Shown here: in pieces, positions 51,477-61,239 of the stretch
Position numbering within the stretch: position 1 is the first letter of the stretch
Layout: the number at the start of each line of letters is the position of its first letter
Origin: Blastococcus sp. HT6-4
GTDB taxonomy: Bacteria; Actinomycetota; Actinomycetes; Mycobacteriales; Geodermatophilaceae
NCBI RefSeq assembly: GCF_039679125.1
Contig: NZ_CP155551.1
Coordinates: 3,100,001-3,164,000 of the forward strand
DNA length: 64,000 bases
Reading direction: 5' to 3'
The notes under the pieces: generated by a model
The model's input: only the letters and a program-made list of their open reading frames with translations
Databases searched by the model: none
What the model was told of the DNA's origin: nothing
Position numbers and translations under genes: made by a program

Positions 51477-53375
51477 TCAGCCCAGGGCTCCCAGGAAGGC
51501 ATCGGTGACGGCGACGGCGGCGCTGCTGGACTGGCCGCCCTCGACGAGCACGGCGAAGGCGACGTCGCCGGCGGGCCCGCCGAGCTGGTACCCCATGAAC
51601 CAGCCGTGGGAGTCCGGCGGGGTGCCCGTGCCGTACTCGGCCGTGCCGGTCTTGCCGTAGACCTCGCCCCGGTCGGCGAGCGCCGTGGCCGTTCCGGAGA
51701 GCACGACCTGCCGCATCATCGGGCGCAGCGCCTCGAGCACCTGCGCTCCCGGCCCCGCCGGCGCCGGCCCGGCCGGCTCGGCCCCGACCACCTCCACGGG
51801 GACGGCCGGGGTGCCGCCGGCGATGCCCGCGGCGACGAGCGCCATCTGCGCAGGGCTCATCAGCACCCGGCCCTGCCCGATCGCGTCGGCCGCCTTGCCG
51901 GTTCCGACGCTGTCACGGGGCACGCTCCCGCTGAAGACGTCGACCGGCAGCTGCCAGTCGGTGCCCACGCCGTAGGCAGCCGCGGCCTCGGCCAGGGCGG
52001 CGTCGGGCAGCTCGAGCGCCTGGCGGATGAACGTGGTGTTGCACGAGTGGGCGAAGGCCTCGGTGAACGGCACCGTGCCGAGGTCGAACTGGTCCTCGTT
52101 CTCGAACTCGCGTCCCTCGACCGTCGTCGTCCCGGGGCAGGGCAGCGGCGTGGCCGCCGTGACCGTGCCGGCGGACAGCAGGGCGGTGGCCGTCATCGTC
52201 TTCATGCTCGAGCCCGGTGGGAACTGGCCGCGCAGGGCGTTGCTCGCGTCGGCGGCCTCGTTGGAGGAGACAGCGAGGATCTCCCCGGTGCCCGGGCGCA
52301 CGGCGACCAGGTGCGTAGGCCGCGACTCGGTGGCGACGGCGGCGTCCGCGGCGGTCTGGATCTCCGGCACCAGCGGGGTCTGCACCGGCTCGCCCGGCAC
52401 CGGCTCCACCGCGGCGATCTCGAGCCCCGTGTCCGCCGTCGCCTCGTCGGAGCTGACCACGGAGACGGTGAAGCCGGCGGTGCCGGCCAGCTGCTCCTGG
52501 TACGCCCGCTGGAGCCCCGAGAGCCCCAGCTGGTCGCCGGCGGCGTAGCGGGGCACGCCGTCCTCGGCCGACTCGTCGATGACCTCTGCCGTGGCGGCGC
52601 CGACCCGCCCGAGGAGGGCGGACGCGAACCGCGCGGTGGGCGCCAGCAGCCGGGTCTCGGTGGGGAAGACCGCGCCGGGGAGGTCGTAGACCTGGGCCCG
52701 GATGCGCTCGAAGTCGGGGCGGCGCAGCGTGATGACCGGGACGAACTGGCCCTCCGGCGCAGCGGCCACGTCGGCGGCGATCTCCTCCGCCGCGATGCCC
52801 GTGGCCGCCGAGAGGCTCGCGGCCAGCGCGGGCAGGTCGGTGACCTGTGCCGGGTCCACGCCGACGTTCACGACCTCCGTCGGCGTGAAGATCGGGGCGC
52901 CGGCGGCGTCGGTGACGGGCGCGCGCTCCGGCAGCCGTCGCTCGAGCGCCAGGTGCTGCCCCTCCCCCAGCTCGGGGTGCACGAGCGCGGGCTCGGCGAC
53001 GACCTCCCACGCCTCCTCGCCCTCGCGCAGCCGCAGCGTGCCGTCGTACGTCCACTCCGGCGCGGCGGCGAGGTCCCAGGTGGCGGTCCAGCCGACGGTG
53101 GCCGTGTCGTCCTCGACAGTCACCTCGCCCAGCTGCGCCTCCAGGGTGGCGCCGGGGAGGTCGGCGGCGGTCTGCTCGAGCAGCGCCGCGGCGGCGTCGA
53201 CGTCGGTGGTGGACCGCGCCGCGGCCGCGGTGTCCCCGGCCGCCCAGTCCTCCAGGAACGCCTCCGCGGCCGCGCGGACGTCCTCCTCGCTGTCGCCGGA
53301 GCAGCCGGCCAGCACGGGGACGGCGAGCACGAGCGAGGTCAGGAGGACCGGAGCGGGACGGCTGCGCACGGGCAC
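51477..53375 (-). CDS. Penicillin-binding lipoprotein (transpeptidase, MecA_N domain)
   Basis: 632 residues. Lipobox LAGC at 22-25, MecA-N/NTF2-like domain (about 28-140), PBP dimerisation domain (about 150-330) and a transpeptidase domain with all three motifs: SSMK at 389-392, SCN at 444-446, KTG at 575-577. It cross-links peptidoglycan outside the membrane. It corresponds by position and domain order to Rv2864c of M. tuberculosis. GTG 53375 is used; a nearby GTG at 53369 is possible. MecA-like domains are common in actinobacterial class B PBPs and do not by themselves imply resistance. Confidence 0.94.
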   Translation of the reverse strand: MPVRSRPAPVLLTSLVLAVPVLAGCSGDSEEDVRAAAEAFLEDWAAGDTAAAARSTTDVDAAAALLEQTAADLPGATLEAQLGEVTVEDDTATVGWTATWDLAAAPEWTYDGTLRLREGEEAWEVVAEPALVHPELGEGQHLALERRLPERAPVTDAAGAPIFTPTEVVNVGVDPAQVTDLPALAASLSAATGIAAEEIAADVAAAPEGQFVPVITLRRPDFERIRAQVYDLPGAVFPTETRLLAPTARFASALLGRVGAATAEVIDESAEDGVPRYAAGDQLGLSGLQRAYQEQLAGTAGFTVSVVSSDEATADTGLEIAAVEPVPGEPVQTPLVPEIQTAADAAVATESRPTHLVAVRPGTGEILAVSSNEAADASNALRGQFPPGSSMKTMTATALLSAGTVTAATPLPCPGTTTVEGREFENEDQFDLGTVPFTEAFAHSCNTTFIRQALELPDAALAEAAAAYGVGTDWQLPVDVFSGSVPRDSVGTGKAADAIGQGRVLMSPAQMALVAAGIAGGTPAVPVEVVGAEPAGPAPAGPGAQVLEALRPMMRQVVLSGTATALADRGEVYGKTGTAEYGTGTPPDSHGWFMGYQLGGPAGDVAFAVLVEGGQSSSAAVAVTDAFLGALG

Positions 53376-53399
53376 AGGCTGCCAGACGGACCGACGGTC

Positions 53400-54251
53400 T
53401 CAGAACAGCACGCTGGCGTACTCGCCGACCTCGCGGAATCCCACGCGGCGGTAGGCCGCCCGGGCCCGGGTGTTGTAGTCGTTGACGTACAGGCTGACGA
53501 CGGGGGCGATCACGGCGCGGGCGTAGTCGACGACGGCGGCGGTGCAGGTGGTGCCGATGCCCCGGCCGCGCAGCGCCGGGGCCACCCACACGCCCTGGAT
53601 CTGGCAGGCCCCGCGGCAGACGGCGCCGATCTCGGCCTTGAACAGCACGGCGCCGTCCTCGATCCAGGCCAGGGACTGCCCGGCGCGCACGAGCTCGTCG
53701 ACCCGCGCCCGGTAGCCGGCGCCGCCGTCGGTGCGCAGGGGGCTGACCCCGACCTCCTCGGTGAACATCGCCACCGCGGCGGGCATCAGCAGGTCGATCT
53801 GCTCGGCCCGTACGGGGCGGACCCGGGGCTCGGGACGCACGGCGGGCGGCCCGTCGATCGCCATGAGCGGCTGCCGGGGGCGGTGGTCGCGGGCGGGGCC
53901 CCACTGCGGGGCGAGCAGCTCCCACAGGGGCTCGACGACGGCCGACGGCCCCACGATGGTGGAGCACCGGCGGCCGGCCCGCCGGGCCCGCTCGGCGAAC
54001 GCGTCCGCGGCGGCACGCTCGGCGCCGGGCAGCGCGAACGGGATGAGGTTGGCCCCGGCCAGGCAGACCGCGTCGAGCTCCCCGTCGGTGCCGATGCCCC
54101 ACAGCGGCGCGCCGACCGAGACCGCCGCGGTGCCCGCGACCTCGACCCGCCCGGCGATCACGCAGCCGGCGACCGGGTCGGTGGCCAGCAGGCGCTGCAC
54201 GGCCGGCTCGTCGGCCTCGTCGAGGACGCGGGCGGCGGGCGTTCGGAGCAC
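53400..54251 (-). CDS. DUF4081-GNAT acetyltransferase
   Basis: 283 residues: an N-terminal DUF4081 domain (about 5-120) and a C-terminal GNAT domain with QGVWVAPALRGRGIGTTC and YVNDYNTRARAAYRRVGF. The same architecture stands next to ispG in mycobacteria (Rv2867c). Substrate unknown. GTG 54251 lies 16 bp after the ispG stop, so it is probably co-transcribed with ispG. Confidence 0.9.
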   Translation of the reverse strand: MLRTPAARVLDEADEPAVQRLLATDPVAGCVIAGRVEVAGTAAVSVGAPLWGIGTDGELDAVCLAGANLIPFALPGAERAAADAFAERARRAGRRCSTIVGPSAVVEPLWELLAPQWGPARDHRPRQPLMAIDGPPAVRPEPRVRPVRAEQIDLLMPAAVAMFTEEVGVSPLRTDGGAGYRARVDELVRAGQSLAWIEDGAVLFKAEIGAVCRGACQIQGVWVAPALRGRGIGTTCTAAVVDYARAVIAPVVSLYVNDYNTRARAAYRRVGFREVGEYASVLF

Positions 54252-54267
54252 GGGTGCGGGAGGTCGG

Positions 54268-55428
54268 TCAGCTGACGCTGACGACGGGCGGACCCGACGG
54301 CGTGCCGTCGTCCATCGCCTGGCCGGCCAGGCGCATGGCCTCCTCGATGAGGGTCTCGACGATCTGGGACTCCGGCACGGTCTTGATGACCTCGCCCTTG
54401 ACGAAGATCTGGCCCTTCCCGTTGCCGGAGGCGACGCCGAGGTCGGCCTCCCGGGCCTCGCCCGGGCCGTTGACGACGCAGCCCATGACCGCCACGCGCA
54501 GCGGCACCTCCATGCCCTCCAGCCCGGCGGTGACCTCGTCGGCGAGCTTGTACACGTCGACCTGGGCTCGCCCGCAGGACGGACAGCTGACGATCTCCAG
54601 GCCGCGCTGGCGCAGGTTCAGCGACTCGAGGATCTGGTTGCCGACCTTGACCTCCTCGGCCGGCGGCGCCGAGAGGGAGACCCGGATGGTGTCGCCGATG
54701 CCCTGGCTCAGCAGCGCGCCGAAGGCGACCGCGGACTTGATCGTGCCCTGGAAGGCGGGGCCGGCCTCGGTCACGCCCAGGTGCAGCGGGTAGTCGCACT
54801 GCGCGGCGAGCAGCTCGTAGGCGCGCACCATGATCACCGGGTCGTTGTGCTTGACCGAGATCTTGATGTCGCGGAAGTCGTGCTCCTCGAACAGCGAGCA
54901 CTCCCACAGCGCCGACTCGACCAGCGCCTCGGGGGTGGCCTTGCCGTACTTGGCCAGCAGGCGCCTGTCGAGCGAGCCGGCGTTGACGCCGATGCGGATG
55001 GGGGTGCCGGCGGCCTTGGCCGCCCTGGCGATCTCGCCGACCTTGTCGTCGAACTTCTTGATGTTCCCCGGGTTCACCCGGACCGCGGCACAGCCGGCGT
55101 CGATCGCGGCGAAGACGTACCGCGGCTGGAAGTGGATGTCGGCGATGACCGGGATCTGCGACTTCTTCGCGATGATCGGCAGCGCCTCGGCGTCGTCGGT
55201 GTCGGGGACGGCGACCCGCACGATCTGGCAGCCGGACGCGGTCAGCTCGGCGATCTGCTGCAGCGTCGCGTTGATGTCGGCGGTCTTGGTGGTGCACATC
55301 GACTGGACGCTGACCGGGGAGTCGCTGCCGACGCCGACGCCACCGACGTCCAGCTGCCGGGTCTTGCGGCGGGGCGCGAGGACGGGCGGGGGCGCAGCGG
55401 GCATGCCGAGGCCGACGGGGATCGCCAT
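54268..55428 (-). CDS. ispG: 4-hydroxy-3-methylbut-2-enyl diphosphate synthase IspG
   Basis: 386 residues. [4Fe-4S] reductase of the MEP isoprenoid pathway, converting MEcPP to HMBPP. TIM barrel with [17 protein letters not shown] and VRVNPGNI; cluster cysteines in CPSCGR and [14 protein letters not shown] 55428 is the first start before the conserved part and follows GATACTGACCGT with no ribosome site, so a leaderless mRNA is possible. dxr of the same pathway is 3.4 kb away. Confidence 0.96.
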   Translation of the reverse strand: MAIPVGLGMPAAPPPVLAPRRKTRQLDVGGVGVGSDSPVSVQSMCTTKTADINATLQQIAELTASGCQIVRVAVPDTDDAEALPIIAKKSQIPVIADIHFQPRYVFAAIDAGCAAVRVNPGNIKKFDDKVGEIARAAKAAGTPIRIGVNAGSLDRRLLAKYGKATPEALVESALWECSLFEEHDFRDIKISVKHNDPVIMVRAYELLAAQCDYPLHLGVTEAGPAFQGTIKSAVAFGALLSQGIGDTIRVSLSAPPAEEVKVGNQILESLNLRQRGLEIVSCPSCGRAQVDVYKLADEVTAGLEGMEVPLRVAVMGCVVNGPGEAREADLGVASGNGKGQIFVKGEVIKTVPESQIVETLIEEAMRLAGQAMDDGTPSGPPVVSVS

Positions 55429-55502
55429 ACGGTCAGTATCCCCCGACGCGCGATCGCCGCCGGTGGAGACGCTGTGACGTGCGCACCTCGGCCGGGCAGG
55501 CC

Positions 55503-56441
55503 TCAGGGCGCGTAGGCGGCGGCCTCCGCCACGAGCTCGCCGAGAACCGTCCGCACGGCGCGCCGGGCGGCCTTGTCCGGGCGCGCGAGCGCCTCGACGA
55601 TCCGCCCGGCGCGGAGGTCGGCCAGGGGTACCAGCGCCAGCCGCCCCTCGGTGCGCTCCCTGGTGGTGTGCCGCGGCAGCAGGGCGATGCCGTGCCCCCG
55701 GGCGACCAGCTTCTCCATCAGCGGCAGGTGCGTGGTCCGGCGGACGACGCGCACCGGGGAGCCGGCCCGGGCCGCGATCGCCGTGAGCACCCGGTCGATG
55801 GGGAACTCCGCCGGCGGGGCGATCCACGCCTCGCCGATCACGTCCAGCGGGCTCACCCGGTCACGCCCGGCCAGCGGGTGGTCCAGCGGCAGCGCGACGT
55901 CCAGCGGCTCGCGCAGCAGCAGCCGGACGTCGATCCGCGGCCGGGCCGGGGGCACCACGTCGTCGGACCGGTGCGCGACCACGATGTCGTAGTCGGCGGT
56001 GAGCGCCGCGAAGTCGTCCTGGGAGACGTCCTCGTCGTGGGTCTCGACGGTGATCGCCGGGACGGCGGCCAGCCGGTCGAGCAGGCCGGGCACCAGCAGC
56101 TCACCGGCCGAGTGGAACAGCGCGAGCCGCACCGTCCCGCCGGCGCCGCCCCGGTAGCCCTCCCAGTCCGCCTCCGCGACGGCGAGCGCGGTGGCGACAC
56201 CGTCGGCGATCCCGGCGAGCGCCCGGCCCGCATCGGTCAGGCGCACGCCGCGACCCACCCGCTCCACCAGGGGCATGCCCACCCGCCGCTGCAGCACCTT
56301 CAGCTGCTGGGAGACCGCGGAGGGCGTCCGCGCCGTGGCCCCGGCGACCGCGGTCACCGACCCGTGCTCGGCCAGCTCGCGCAGCAGGAGCAGCTGAGCC
56401 GGATCCACCCTCTCCCAGAGGCCCGACCCGGAGACGACCAT
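55503..56441 (-). CDS. LysR-family transcriptional regulator
   Basis: 312 residues. N-terminal winged [22 protein letters not shown], then [35 protein letters not shown]. The C-terminal periplasmic-binding-like effector domain follows. ATG 56441 is chosen. It is divergent from an EamA transporter, the usual arrangement for a LysR regulator and its target. The effector is unknown. Confidence 0.92.
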   Translation of the reverse strand: MVVSGSGLWERVDPAQLLLLRELAEHGSVTAVAGATARTPSAVSQQLKVLQRRVGMPLVERVGRGVRLTDAGRALAGIADGVATALAVAEADWEGYRGGAGGTVRLALFHSAGELLVPGLLDRLAAVPAITVETHDEDVSQDDFAALTADYDIVVAHRSDDVVPPARPRIDVRLLLREPLDVALPLDHPLAGRDRVSPLDVIGEAWIAPPAEFPIDRVLTAIAARAGSPVRVVRRTTHLPLMEKLVARGHGIALLPRHTTRERTEGRLALVPLADLRAGRIVEALARPDKAARRAVRTVLGELVAEAAAYAP

Positions 56442-56447
56442 GAAGGC

Positions 56448-56464
56448 AACCTACATCGATGGTT
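56448..56464. promoter_or_regulatory. Possible LysR operator dyad
   Basis: AACC, nine bases, GGTT in the spacer between lysR and the EamA gene, 7 bp before the lysR ATG. Flanking AAG and CTT extend the symmetry imperfectly. Position suits autoregulation and control of the transporter; the call is motif-only. Confidence 0.45.
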
Positions 56465-56513
56465 CTTGGATTCGCGCTTGTCCTTCACCGACGGGGGGAT
56501 CCAGGCTGCCGGG

Positions 56514-57422
56514 GTGCCGATCCGCGACCGCCTCCTCGCCTGCTTCGTCGCTGTGTGCTGGGGGATCAACTTCCCGGCGACCGCCCTCGCGCTCGAGCAC
56601 TTCCCTCCGCTGTTCATGGTCGCCCTGCGGTTCGCGCTGGTGGCGATCCCGGCGCTGCTGCTGGTGCCCCGCCCGCGGGTCCCGCTGCGCTGGCTGATCG
56701 GCGTCGGGCTCGGCATCGGGATCCTGCAGTTCGCCTTCCTGTACCTCGGCATGGCGACGGGGATGCCCAGCGGTCTCGCCTCGCTCGTCCTGCAGGCATC
56801 GGCCCCGTTCACCGTGCTCATCGCCGGGGTATGGCTGCGGGAACGGCTGTCCGCACGGCAGTTCGCCGGGGTGGCGCTGGCCGTCCTGGGGCTCGCCGCG
56901 ATCGCCGTGCACCGGGCCCAGACCGCCGCGTGGATGCCCGTGGTCCTGACGCTCTGCGGCGCGCTGGGCTGGGCGATCGGCAACGTCTGCAGCCGGCGGG
57001 CGGAGGCCCCGAACGCGCTGCACCTCACGCTGTGGTCCGCGACGATCCCGCCCCTGCCGATGCTGGCGCTGGCGCTGGTCGTCGAGGGCCCCGCCCGCAT
57101 CGGGCGCTCCCTGACGACGGCGTTCACGGCGCAGGCGCTGCCGGCGGTGCTCGGGCTGCTCTACGTCGTGGTCGTCGCGACGCTCGTCGGCTACGGCATC
57201 TGGAACACGTTGCTGTCCCGCCACCCCTCGAACGTGGTGGCTCCGTTCTCCATGCTCGTGCCGGTCGTCGGCGTCCTGGCCTCGTGGCTGGCCTTCGGCG
57301 AGGTGCTCGACCCCGTGGAGCTGGTCGCCGGCGGTGTGGTCGTGCTCGGCGTGCTGTTCGCCTCGCGGCCGGCCCGCCCGCGGAGTTCCGTGCCGGCCGC
57401 GCCGATCACCCAGCCAGCGTGA
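56514..57422 (+). CDS. EamA/DMT-family transporter
   Basis: 302 residues with ten hydrophobic helices in two EamA repeats. Family blocks: CWGINFPATALALEHFPP at the N-terminus, RFALVAIPALLLV, LQASAPFTVLIAGVWLRERL and the second repeat NVVAPFSMLVPVVGVLASWL. It fits EamA metabolite exporters (YedA/RhaT superfamily); substrate unknown. GTG 56514 is weakly supported by ribosome-site sequence. Regulated probably by the divergent LysR. Its 3' end overlaps rip1 by 17 bp, convergently. Confidence 0.9.
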   Translation: MPIRDRLLACFVAVCWGINFPATALALEHFPPLFMVALRFALVAIPALLLVPRPRVPLRWLIGVGLGIGILQFAFLYLGMATGMPSGLASLVLQASAPFTVLIAGVWLRERLSARQFAGVALAVLGLAAIAVHRAQTAAWMPVVLTLCGALGWAIGNVCSRRAEAPNALHLTLWSATIPPLPMLALALVVEGPARIGRSLTTAFTAQALPAVLGLLYVVVVATLVGYGIWNTLLSRHPSNVVAPFSMLVPVVGVLASWLAFGEVLDPVELVAGGVVVLGVLFASRPARPRSSVPAAPITQPA

Positions 57423-58776
57423 TCGGGTTGACGATGTCGGCGACGAGCAGGAGCAGCGAGAGCCCCAGGAACAGCCCGGCGACCGCGTAGGCGACCGGCA
57501 TCAGCCGGGCGATGTCGAAGGGGCCCGGGTCGGGACGGCCGCGCACCCGGGCGACGGTGGCGCGAGCCTTCTCGTACAGCGCCCCGGCGATGTGCCCGCC
57601 GTCGAGGGGGTAGATCGGCAGCAGGTTGAACAGGAACAGCACCAGGTTCATCCCGGCCAGCAGCTGGATGAAGTAGCCGATCTTCTGGGTCGCCGAGAAG
57701 TCCTCGAACGCGAACACCTCACCGGAGATGCGGCTGACGCCGACCACGCCCACCGGCCCCAGCGGATCGCGCTCCTCGCCGAGGAAGGCGGCGCGGAACA
57801 GCTGCGGGATCCGCTCGGGGATCTCCACCAGCCGGTCCACCGAGCGGACGACGATGGTCCCGATGTGGCCCGGCACCTCGGCCGGCGTCTGCCGCACCTC
57901 GCGCAGCGCGGGGCTGATGCCCACGAAACCGACCCGCTGCGTGGTCTCGCCGTCCTCGTCGGCGTAGACGAGGTTCTCGATCGGGGTGACGGTCAGGTCC
58001 ACCCGCTCGCCGTCGCGCTCGACGGTGAAGACGACGGGCTCGCCGGCGCTGGTGCGGATGGCCTCCTGCACCTGCTCCCAGCCGACGTCGGTCTCCCGCG
58101 GCACCGGGTCGCCGTCCAGGGCGACCACCGTGTCGCCGGGCTGCAGTCCGGCCCGCGCGGCGGGGCTGCGCGGCGGCAGGGAACAACCGGGGGCTCCCGC
58201 CTCGCAGCGCTCCCCCTCCGGCGTGATCGGGATCGAGCACGGGTCGTCCGCCCGTGCCGTCGCCGCGCCGGCGGGCAGCACGCACTCGGGCACGTCGCGG
58301 ATCGTCGCGGTGATCTCCGGGATGCCGAACCCGACGAGGACCACGGTGAAGAAGACGACGGCCAGCACCAGGTTGTGGAACGGCCCGGCGAACATGACGA
58401 TGACCCGCTGCCACCAGGGCTTCTTGTAGAAGACCCGGTCGCGGTCGGAGGGCCGGACGTCGTTGAGCGCCTGGCCGCGGACCTCGGCGATGAAGCTGCG
58501 CATCCGGGTGGCGCGCTTGCTCTCGCCCTCCTCGGCCGGCGGGATCATCCCGACGATCCGGATGTAGCCGCCCAGCGGCACTGCCTTGACGCCGTACTCG
58601 GTCTCCCCGCGCCGCCGCGACCACACGGTGGGGCCGAACCCGACCATGAACTGGGGGACGCGCATCCCGAACTTCCGGGCCCACCAGAAGTGGCCGGCCT
58701 CGTGGAAGGCGATGGAGAACATCAGGCCCAGGGCGAAGAGGACGATGCCCAGGACCGTCAGCAGGATCCCGCTCAG
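57406..58776 (-). CDS. rip1: Site-2 protease Rip1/RseP (inferred CTG start)
   Basis: About 456 residues. Intramembrane zinc protease that cuts membrane proteins such as anti-sigma factors. HEAGH is at residues 25-29 of the inferred protein, the PDZ domain (AARAGLQPGDTVVALDG) is central, and the second metal motif PLDGGH is in the third helix. ATG 58722 would delete most of the first helix. There is no ATG, GTG or TTG upstream in frame, but a CTG at 58776 has a perfect GGAGG five bases upstream, so CTG is the best start. The dxr stop is 1 nt before it. A four-cysteine insert precedes the PDZ domain. Confidence 0.9.
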   Translation of the reverse strand: MSGILLTVLGIVLFALGLMFSIAFHEAGHFWWARKFGMRVPQFMVGFGPTVWSRRRGETEYGVKAVPLGGYIRIVGMIPPAEEGESKRATRMRSFIAEVRGQALNDVRPSDRDRVFYKKPWWQRVIVMFAGPFHNLVLAVVFFTVVLVGFGIPEITATIRDVPECVLPAGAATARADDPCSIPITPEGERCEAGAPGCSLPPRSPAARAGLQPGDTVVALDGDPVPRETDVGWEQVQEAIRTSAGEPVVFTVERDGERVDLTVTPIENLVYADEDGETTQRVGFVGISPALREVRQTPAEVPGHIGTIVVRSVDRLVEIPERIPQLFRAAFLGEERDPLGPVGVVGVSRISGEVFAFEDFSATQKIGYFIQLLAGMNLVLFLFNLLPIYPLDGGHIAGALYEKARATVARVRGRPDPGPFDIARLMPVAYAVAGLFLGLSLLLLVADIVNPITLAG

Positions 58777-58787
58777 CTCAGCCTCCG
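58774..58787 (-). promoter_or_regulatory. Ribosome site and CTG start of rip1
   Basis: Minus strand CGGAGG, then CTGAG, then CTG. The SD lies inside the last codons of dxr, and the dxr TGA is 1 nt before the CTG. The arrangement strongly suggests coupled translation from a rare start codon. Confidence 0.7.
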
Positions 58788-59974
58788 GCGATGACTCCCC
58801 GGGCGTGTTCCCGGGCCCACTTCTCCGCCGCCAGCACGTCGTCGACGCAGGTGGGGGCGCCGAGATCCGGCGCGGCGTCGAGGGTACGCGCGACGAGCTG
58901 GACGATTCCTGGGAACGAGAGCCGACCCGCCGTGAACGCCGCGACGGCCTCCTCGTTGGCGGCGTTGTACATGGCCGGGGCGACGCCGCCGGTCTCCCCC
59001 GCCGTCCGGGCCAGCCGGACGGCGGGGAACGCGTCGGAGTCCAGCGGCAGGAACTCCCAGGTGCTCGCGGTCGACCAGTCCAGCGCCGGCTGCACGTCGG
59101 GCAGCCGGTCGGGCCAGGCCAGGCCGAGCGCGATGGGCAGCCGCATGTCCGGCGGGCTGGCCTGGGCGATGGTGGCGCCGTCGGCGAAGGTGACCATCGA
59201 GTGCACGATCGACTGCGGGTGCACGACGACGTCGATGTCGGCGTAGGGGACGCCGAAGAGCAGGTGCGCCTCGATCAGCTCCAGGCCCTTGTTCACCAGG
59301 GTGGCGGAGTTGATCGTGACCACGGGCCCCATCGCCCAGGTCGGGTGGGCCAGCGCCTGCTCGACGGTGACGCCGGCGAGCTCCTCGGCCGAACACCCGC
59401 GGAAGGGCCCGCCGCTGGCGGTGAGGACCAGGCGGGAGACCTCCGCGCGCGACCCGCCGCGCAGGCACTGCGCCAGGGCCGAGTGCTCGGAGTCCACGGG
59501 CACCAGCTGACCCGGGGCGGCGGCGGCCAGGACCAGGTCTCCCCCGGCGACCAGCGACTCCTTGTTGGCCAGCGCGACGGTGCGGCCGGCCTCCAGCGCC
59601 GACAGGGTGGGCCGCAGGCCGATCGAGCCCGTGATCCCGTTGAGCACGACGTCGGCGGGGCGGGCGGCCAGCTCCTCGGCCGCCCGCGGCCCGGCCAGGA
59701 TCTCCGGCAGCGCGTACCCGCCGGTGGCCCAGCCGCGCTGGGAGGCCGCGGCGTAGAAGGCCAGCTGGAGGTCCTGCGCGGCGGTGGCCCGGGCCACGGC
59801 GACGGTGCGCACCCCCAGCGCCAGCGCCTGCTCGGCCAGCCGGGCGACGTTCCCGCCGCCGGCGGCCAGACCGGTGATGCGCAGCCGGTCGGGGTTCTGC
59901 CGGGCGACCTCGATCGCCTGCCGGCCGATGGAGCCGGTCGAGCCGAGGACGGTCACCTCGCGCGGAGCGCTCAC
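58778..59974 (-). CDS. dxr: 1-deoxy-D-xylulose-5-phosphate reductoisomerase
   Basis: 398 residues. NADPH-dependent enzyme converting DXP to MEP, target of fosmidomycin. NADPH motif [10 protein letters not shown] at residues about 10-19; metal and substrate motifs [16 protein letters not shown] and [21 protein letters not shown]-terminal [15 protein letters not shown] 59974 has a GGGGGCGG upstream and gives the normal N-terminus. rip1 follows immediately, as in mycobacteria (Rv2870c-Rv2869c). Confidence 0.96.
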   Translation of the reverse strand: MSAPREVTVLGSTGSIGRQAIEVARQNPDRLRITGLAAGGGNVARLAEQALALGVRTVAVARATAAQDLQLAFYAAASQRGWATGGYALPEILAGPRAAEELAARPADVVLNGITGSIGLRPTLSALEAGRTVALANKESLVAGGDLVLAAAAPGQLVPVDSEHSALAQCLRGGSRAEVSRLVLTASGGPFRGCSAEELAGVTVEQALAHPTWAMGPVVTINSATLVNKGLELIEAHLLFGVPYADIDVVVHPQSIVHSMVTFADGATIAQASPPDMRLPIALGLAWPDRLPDVQPALDWSTASTWEFLPLDSDAFPAVRLARTAGETGGVAPAMYNAANEEAVAAFTAGRLSFPGIVQLVARTLDAAPDLGAPTCVDDVLAAEKWAREHARGVIAGG

Positions 59975-60125
59975 GCCGCCCCCGCTCCGCGGCTTGGTCG
60001 CCTGCTCGCTCGTTCCCCGCCGTGGTCGTCCCGCGCCCGTCCGCTCACCCCCGCATCCTCCCCGACCCGCCGGGCGGGACCCACCTCGGAGGGTGTCGCC
60101 GACCGGCTGCTGCCAGAATGGTCGG

Positions 60126-60455
60126 GTGACCGAGGGAACCCACCACAGCCGCGTCGCGCACGACAACCCCGCCACTGCCCGGGTGAACCAGCCCGGCCGC
60201 GAGGAGGGCGTCGTCCGCGCCGGCTCGCACCCCGTCGAGCACGAGCGCCCGGAGGACTGGGGCTGGCACGGGGAGACCGGCAAGTGGGGCCGGATCGGCG
60301 CCGTGGTCGCGCTCGGGTTCCTCCTGCTCATGCTGGCCGGCAACGAGCCGCTGATCAGCACCGGGCACGTCTGGGCCATCACCATCACCGCCCTTGGCGC
60401 GCTGGTCCTGTTCATGGACTGGCGCCGTCGGAAGAACTCCTGGCGCAGCCGGTAG
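60126..60455 (+). CDS. DUF2631 membrane protein
   Basis: 109 residues. A hydrophilic N-terminus with [20 protein letters not shown], the DUF2631 signature, then two transmembrane helices (about 60-78 and 85-100) and a basic end [11 protein letters not shown]. Function unknown; found next to dxr in actinobacteria. GTG 60126 has no ribosome site and an AGAAT six bases before, so it may be leaderless. Confidence 0.82.
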   Translation: MTEGTHHSRVAHDNPATARVNQPGREEGVVRAGSHPVEHERPEDWGWHGETGKWGRIGAVVALGFLLLMLAGNEPLISTGHVWAITITALGALVLFMDWRRRKNSWRSR

Positions 60456-60519
60456 AGGATCCCTCCCCTCCCGTCGCGCGCTCGGGGCCGCCTGCAGCGG
60501 CCGCGACGGAGCCTGGGAC

Positions 60520-61239
60520 TCAGGTGATGCTGACGCCGATCGCCGAGCCGATCAGGTAGGTCACCCCGGCCGCCGCCGCGCCGAACAGCAGCTGCCGCAG
60601 CCCGGCGTACCACCAGGAACGGGGGGTGAACCGGGAGGAGAGCGCCCCGGCCAGCAGCAGACCCGCGCCCCCGCAGAGCAGGGCCACCCAGAGCACGGGG
60701 ACCCCGAGGAAGTACGGCAGCAGCGGCAGCACGGCCCCGGTGCCGAAGGTCAGGAACGACGACACGGCCGCCACCCGCGGGGAGGGCCGGTCCTCGGGGT
60801 TGATCCCCAGCTCGGCCAGGACGTGCAGGCGCAGCGCGGACTCCGGGTCGGCCGAGAGCTGGACGGCGACCTTCCGGGCCAGGCGGGCGTCGACGCCGCG
60901 GGCCTGGAGCATCGCGGTCAGCTCGGCGAGCTCCCCGGCCGGGTTGTGCTCGAGCTCCCGCCGCTCCTTCTCCACCTCGAGGTCGAGCTGCTCGTTCTGG
61001 GTCTTCACCGACGTGTACTCGCCCAGCGCCATGGAGACGGCGCCGGCGACCAGGCTCGCCACACCGGCCAGGACGATGGCCCGGGGCCCGGCACCGCCAC
61101 CGCCGACACCGGCGACCAGCGCGGTGTTGGTGACCAGCCCGTCCATGGCGCCGAAGACGGCGGCCCGCAGCCAGCCGCCGGAGACGTCGGCGTGCGAGTG
61201 CTCGTGCGCCTCGGCGCCGGGGAGGGCGGGAGAACTCAC
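60520..61239 (-). CDS. VIT1/CCC1-family iron/manganese transporter
   Basis: 239 residues. VIT1 family: first helix [19 protein letters not shown], second helix with [15 protein letters not shown] (the conserved EY and SxxxQ-type region), a cytoplasmic metal-binding loop with several Glu residues, and three further helices. Transports Fe2+ or Mn2+ out of the cytosol in characterised members. The GTG start overlaps the rlmN stop, so it is co-translated with rlmN. Confidence 0.92.
   Translation of the reverse strand: MSSPALPGAEAHEHSHADVSGGWLRAAVFGAMDGLVTNTALVAGVGGGGAGPRAIVLAGVASLVAGAVSMALGEYTSVKTQNEQLDLEVEKERRELEHNPAGELAELTAMLQARGVDARLARKVAVQLSADPESALRLHVLAELGINPEDRPSPRVAAVSSFLTFGTGAVLPLLPYFLGVPVLWVALLCGGAGLLLAGALSSRFTPRSWWYAGLRQLLFGAAAAGVTYLIGSAIGVSIT

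Noticed and set aside
51477-53375. MecA-type PBP as a resistance determinant
   Set aside because: The domain order is normal for housekeeping class B PBPs of actinobacteria (Rv2864c type), and the genomic context is core.
51606-54275. 889-codon plus-strand frame opposite the PBP and DUF4081 genes
   Set aside because: Shadow with Gly/Arg/Asp-rich composition; the minus-strand genes show full catalytic motifs.
60011-60018. GGGGAACG upstream of dxr as an ECF -35
   Set aside because: No CGTT at 15-18 bp downstream on the minus strand.
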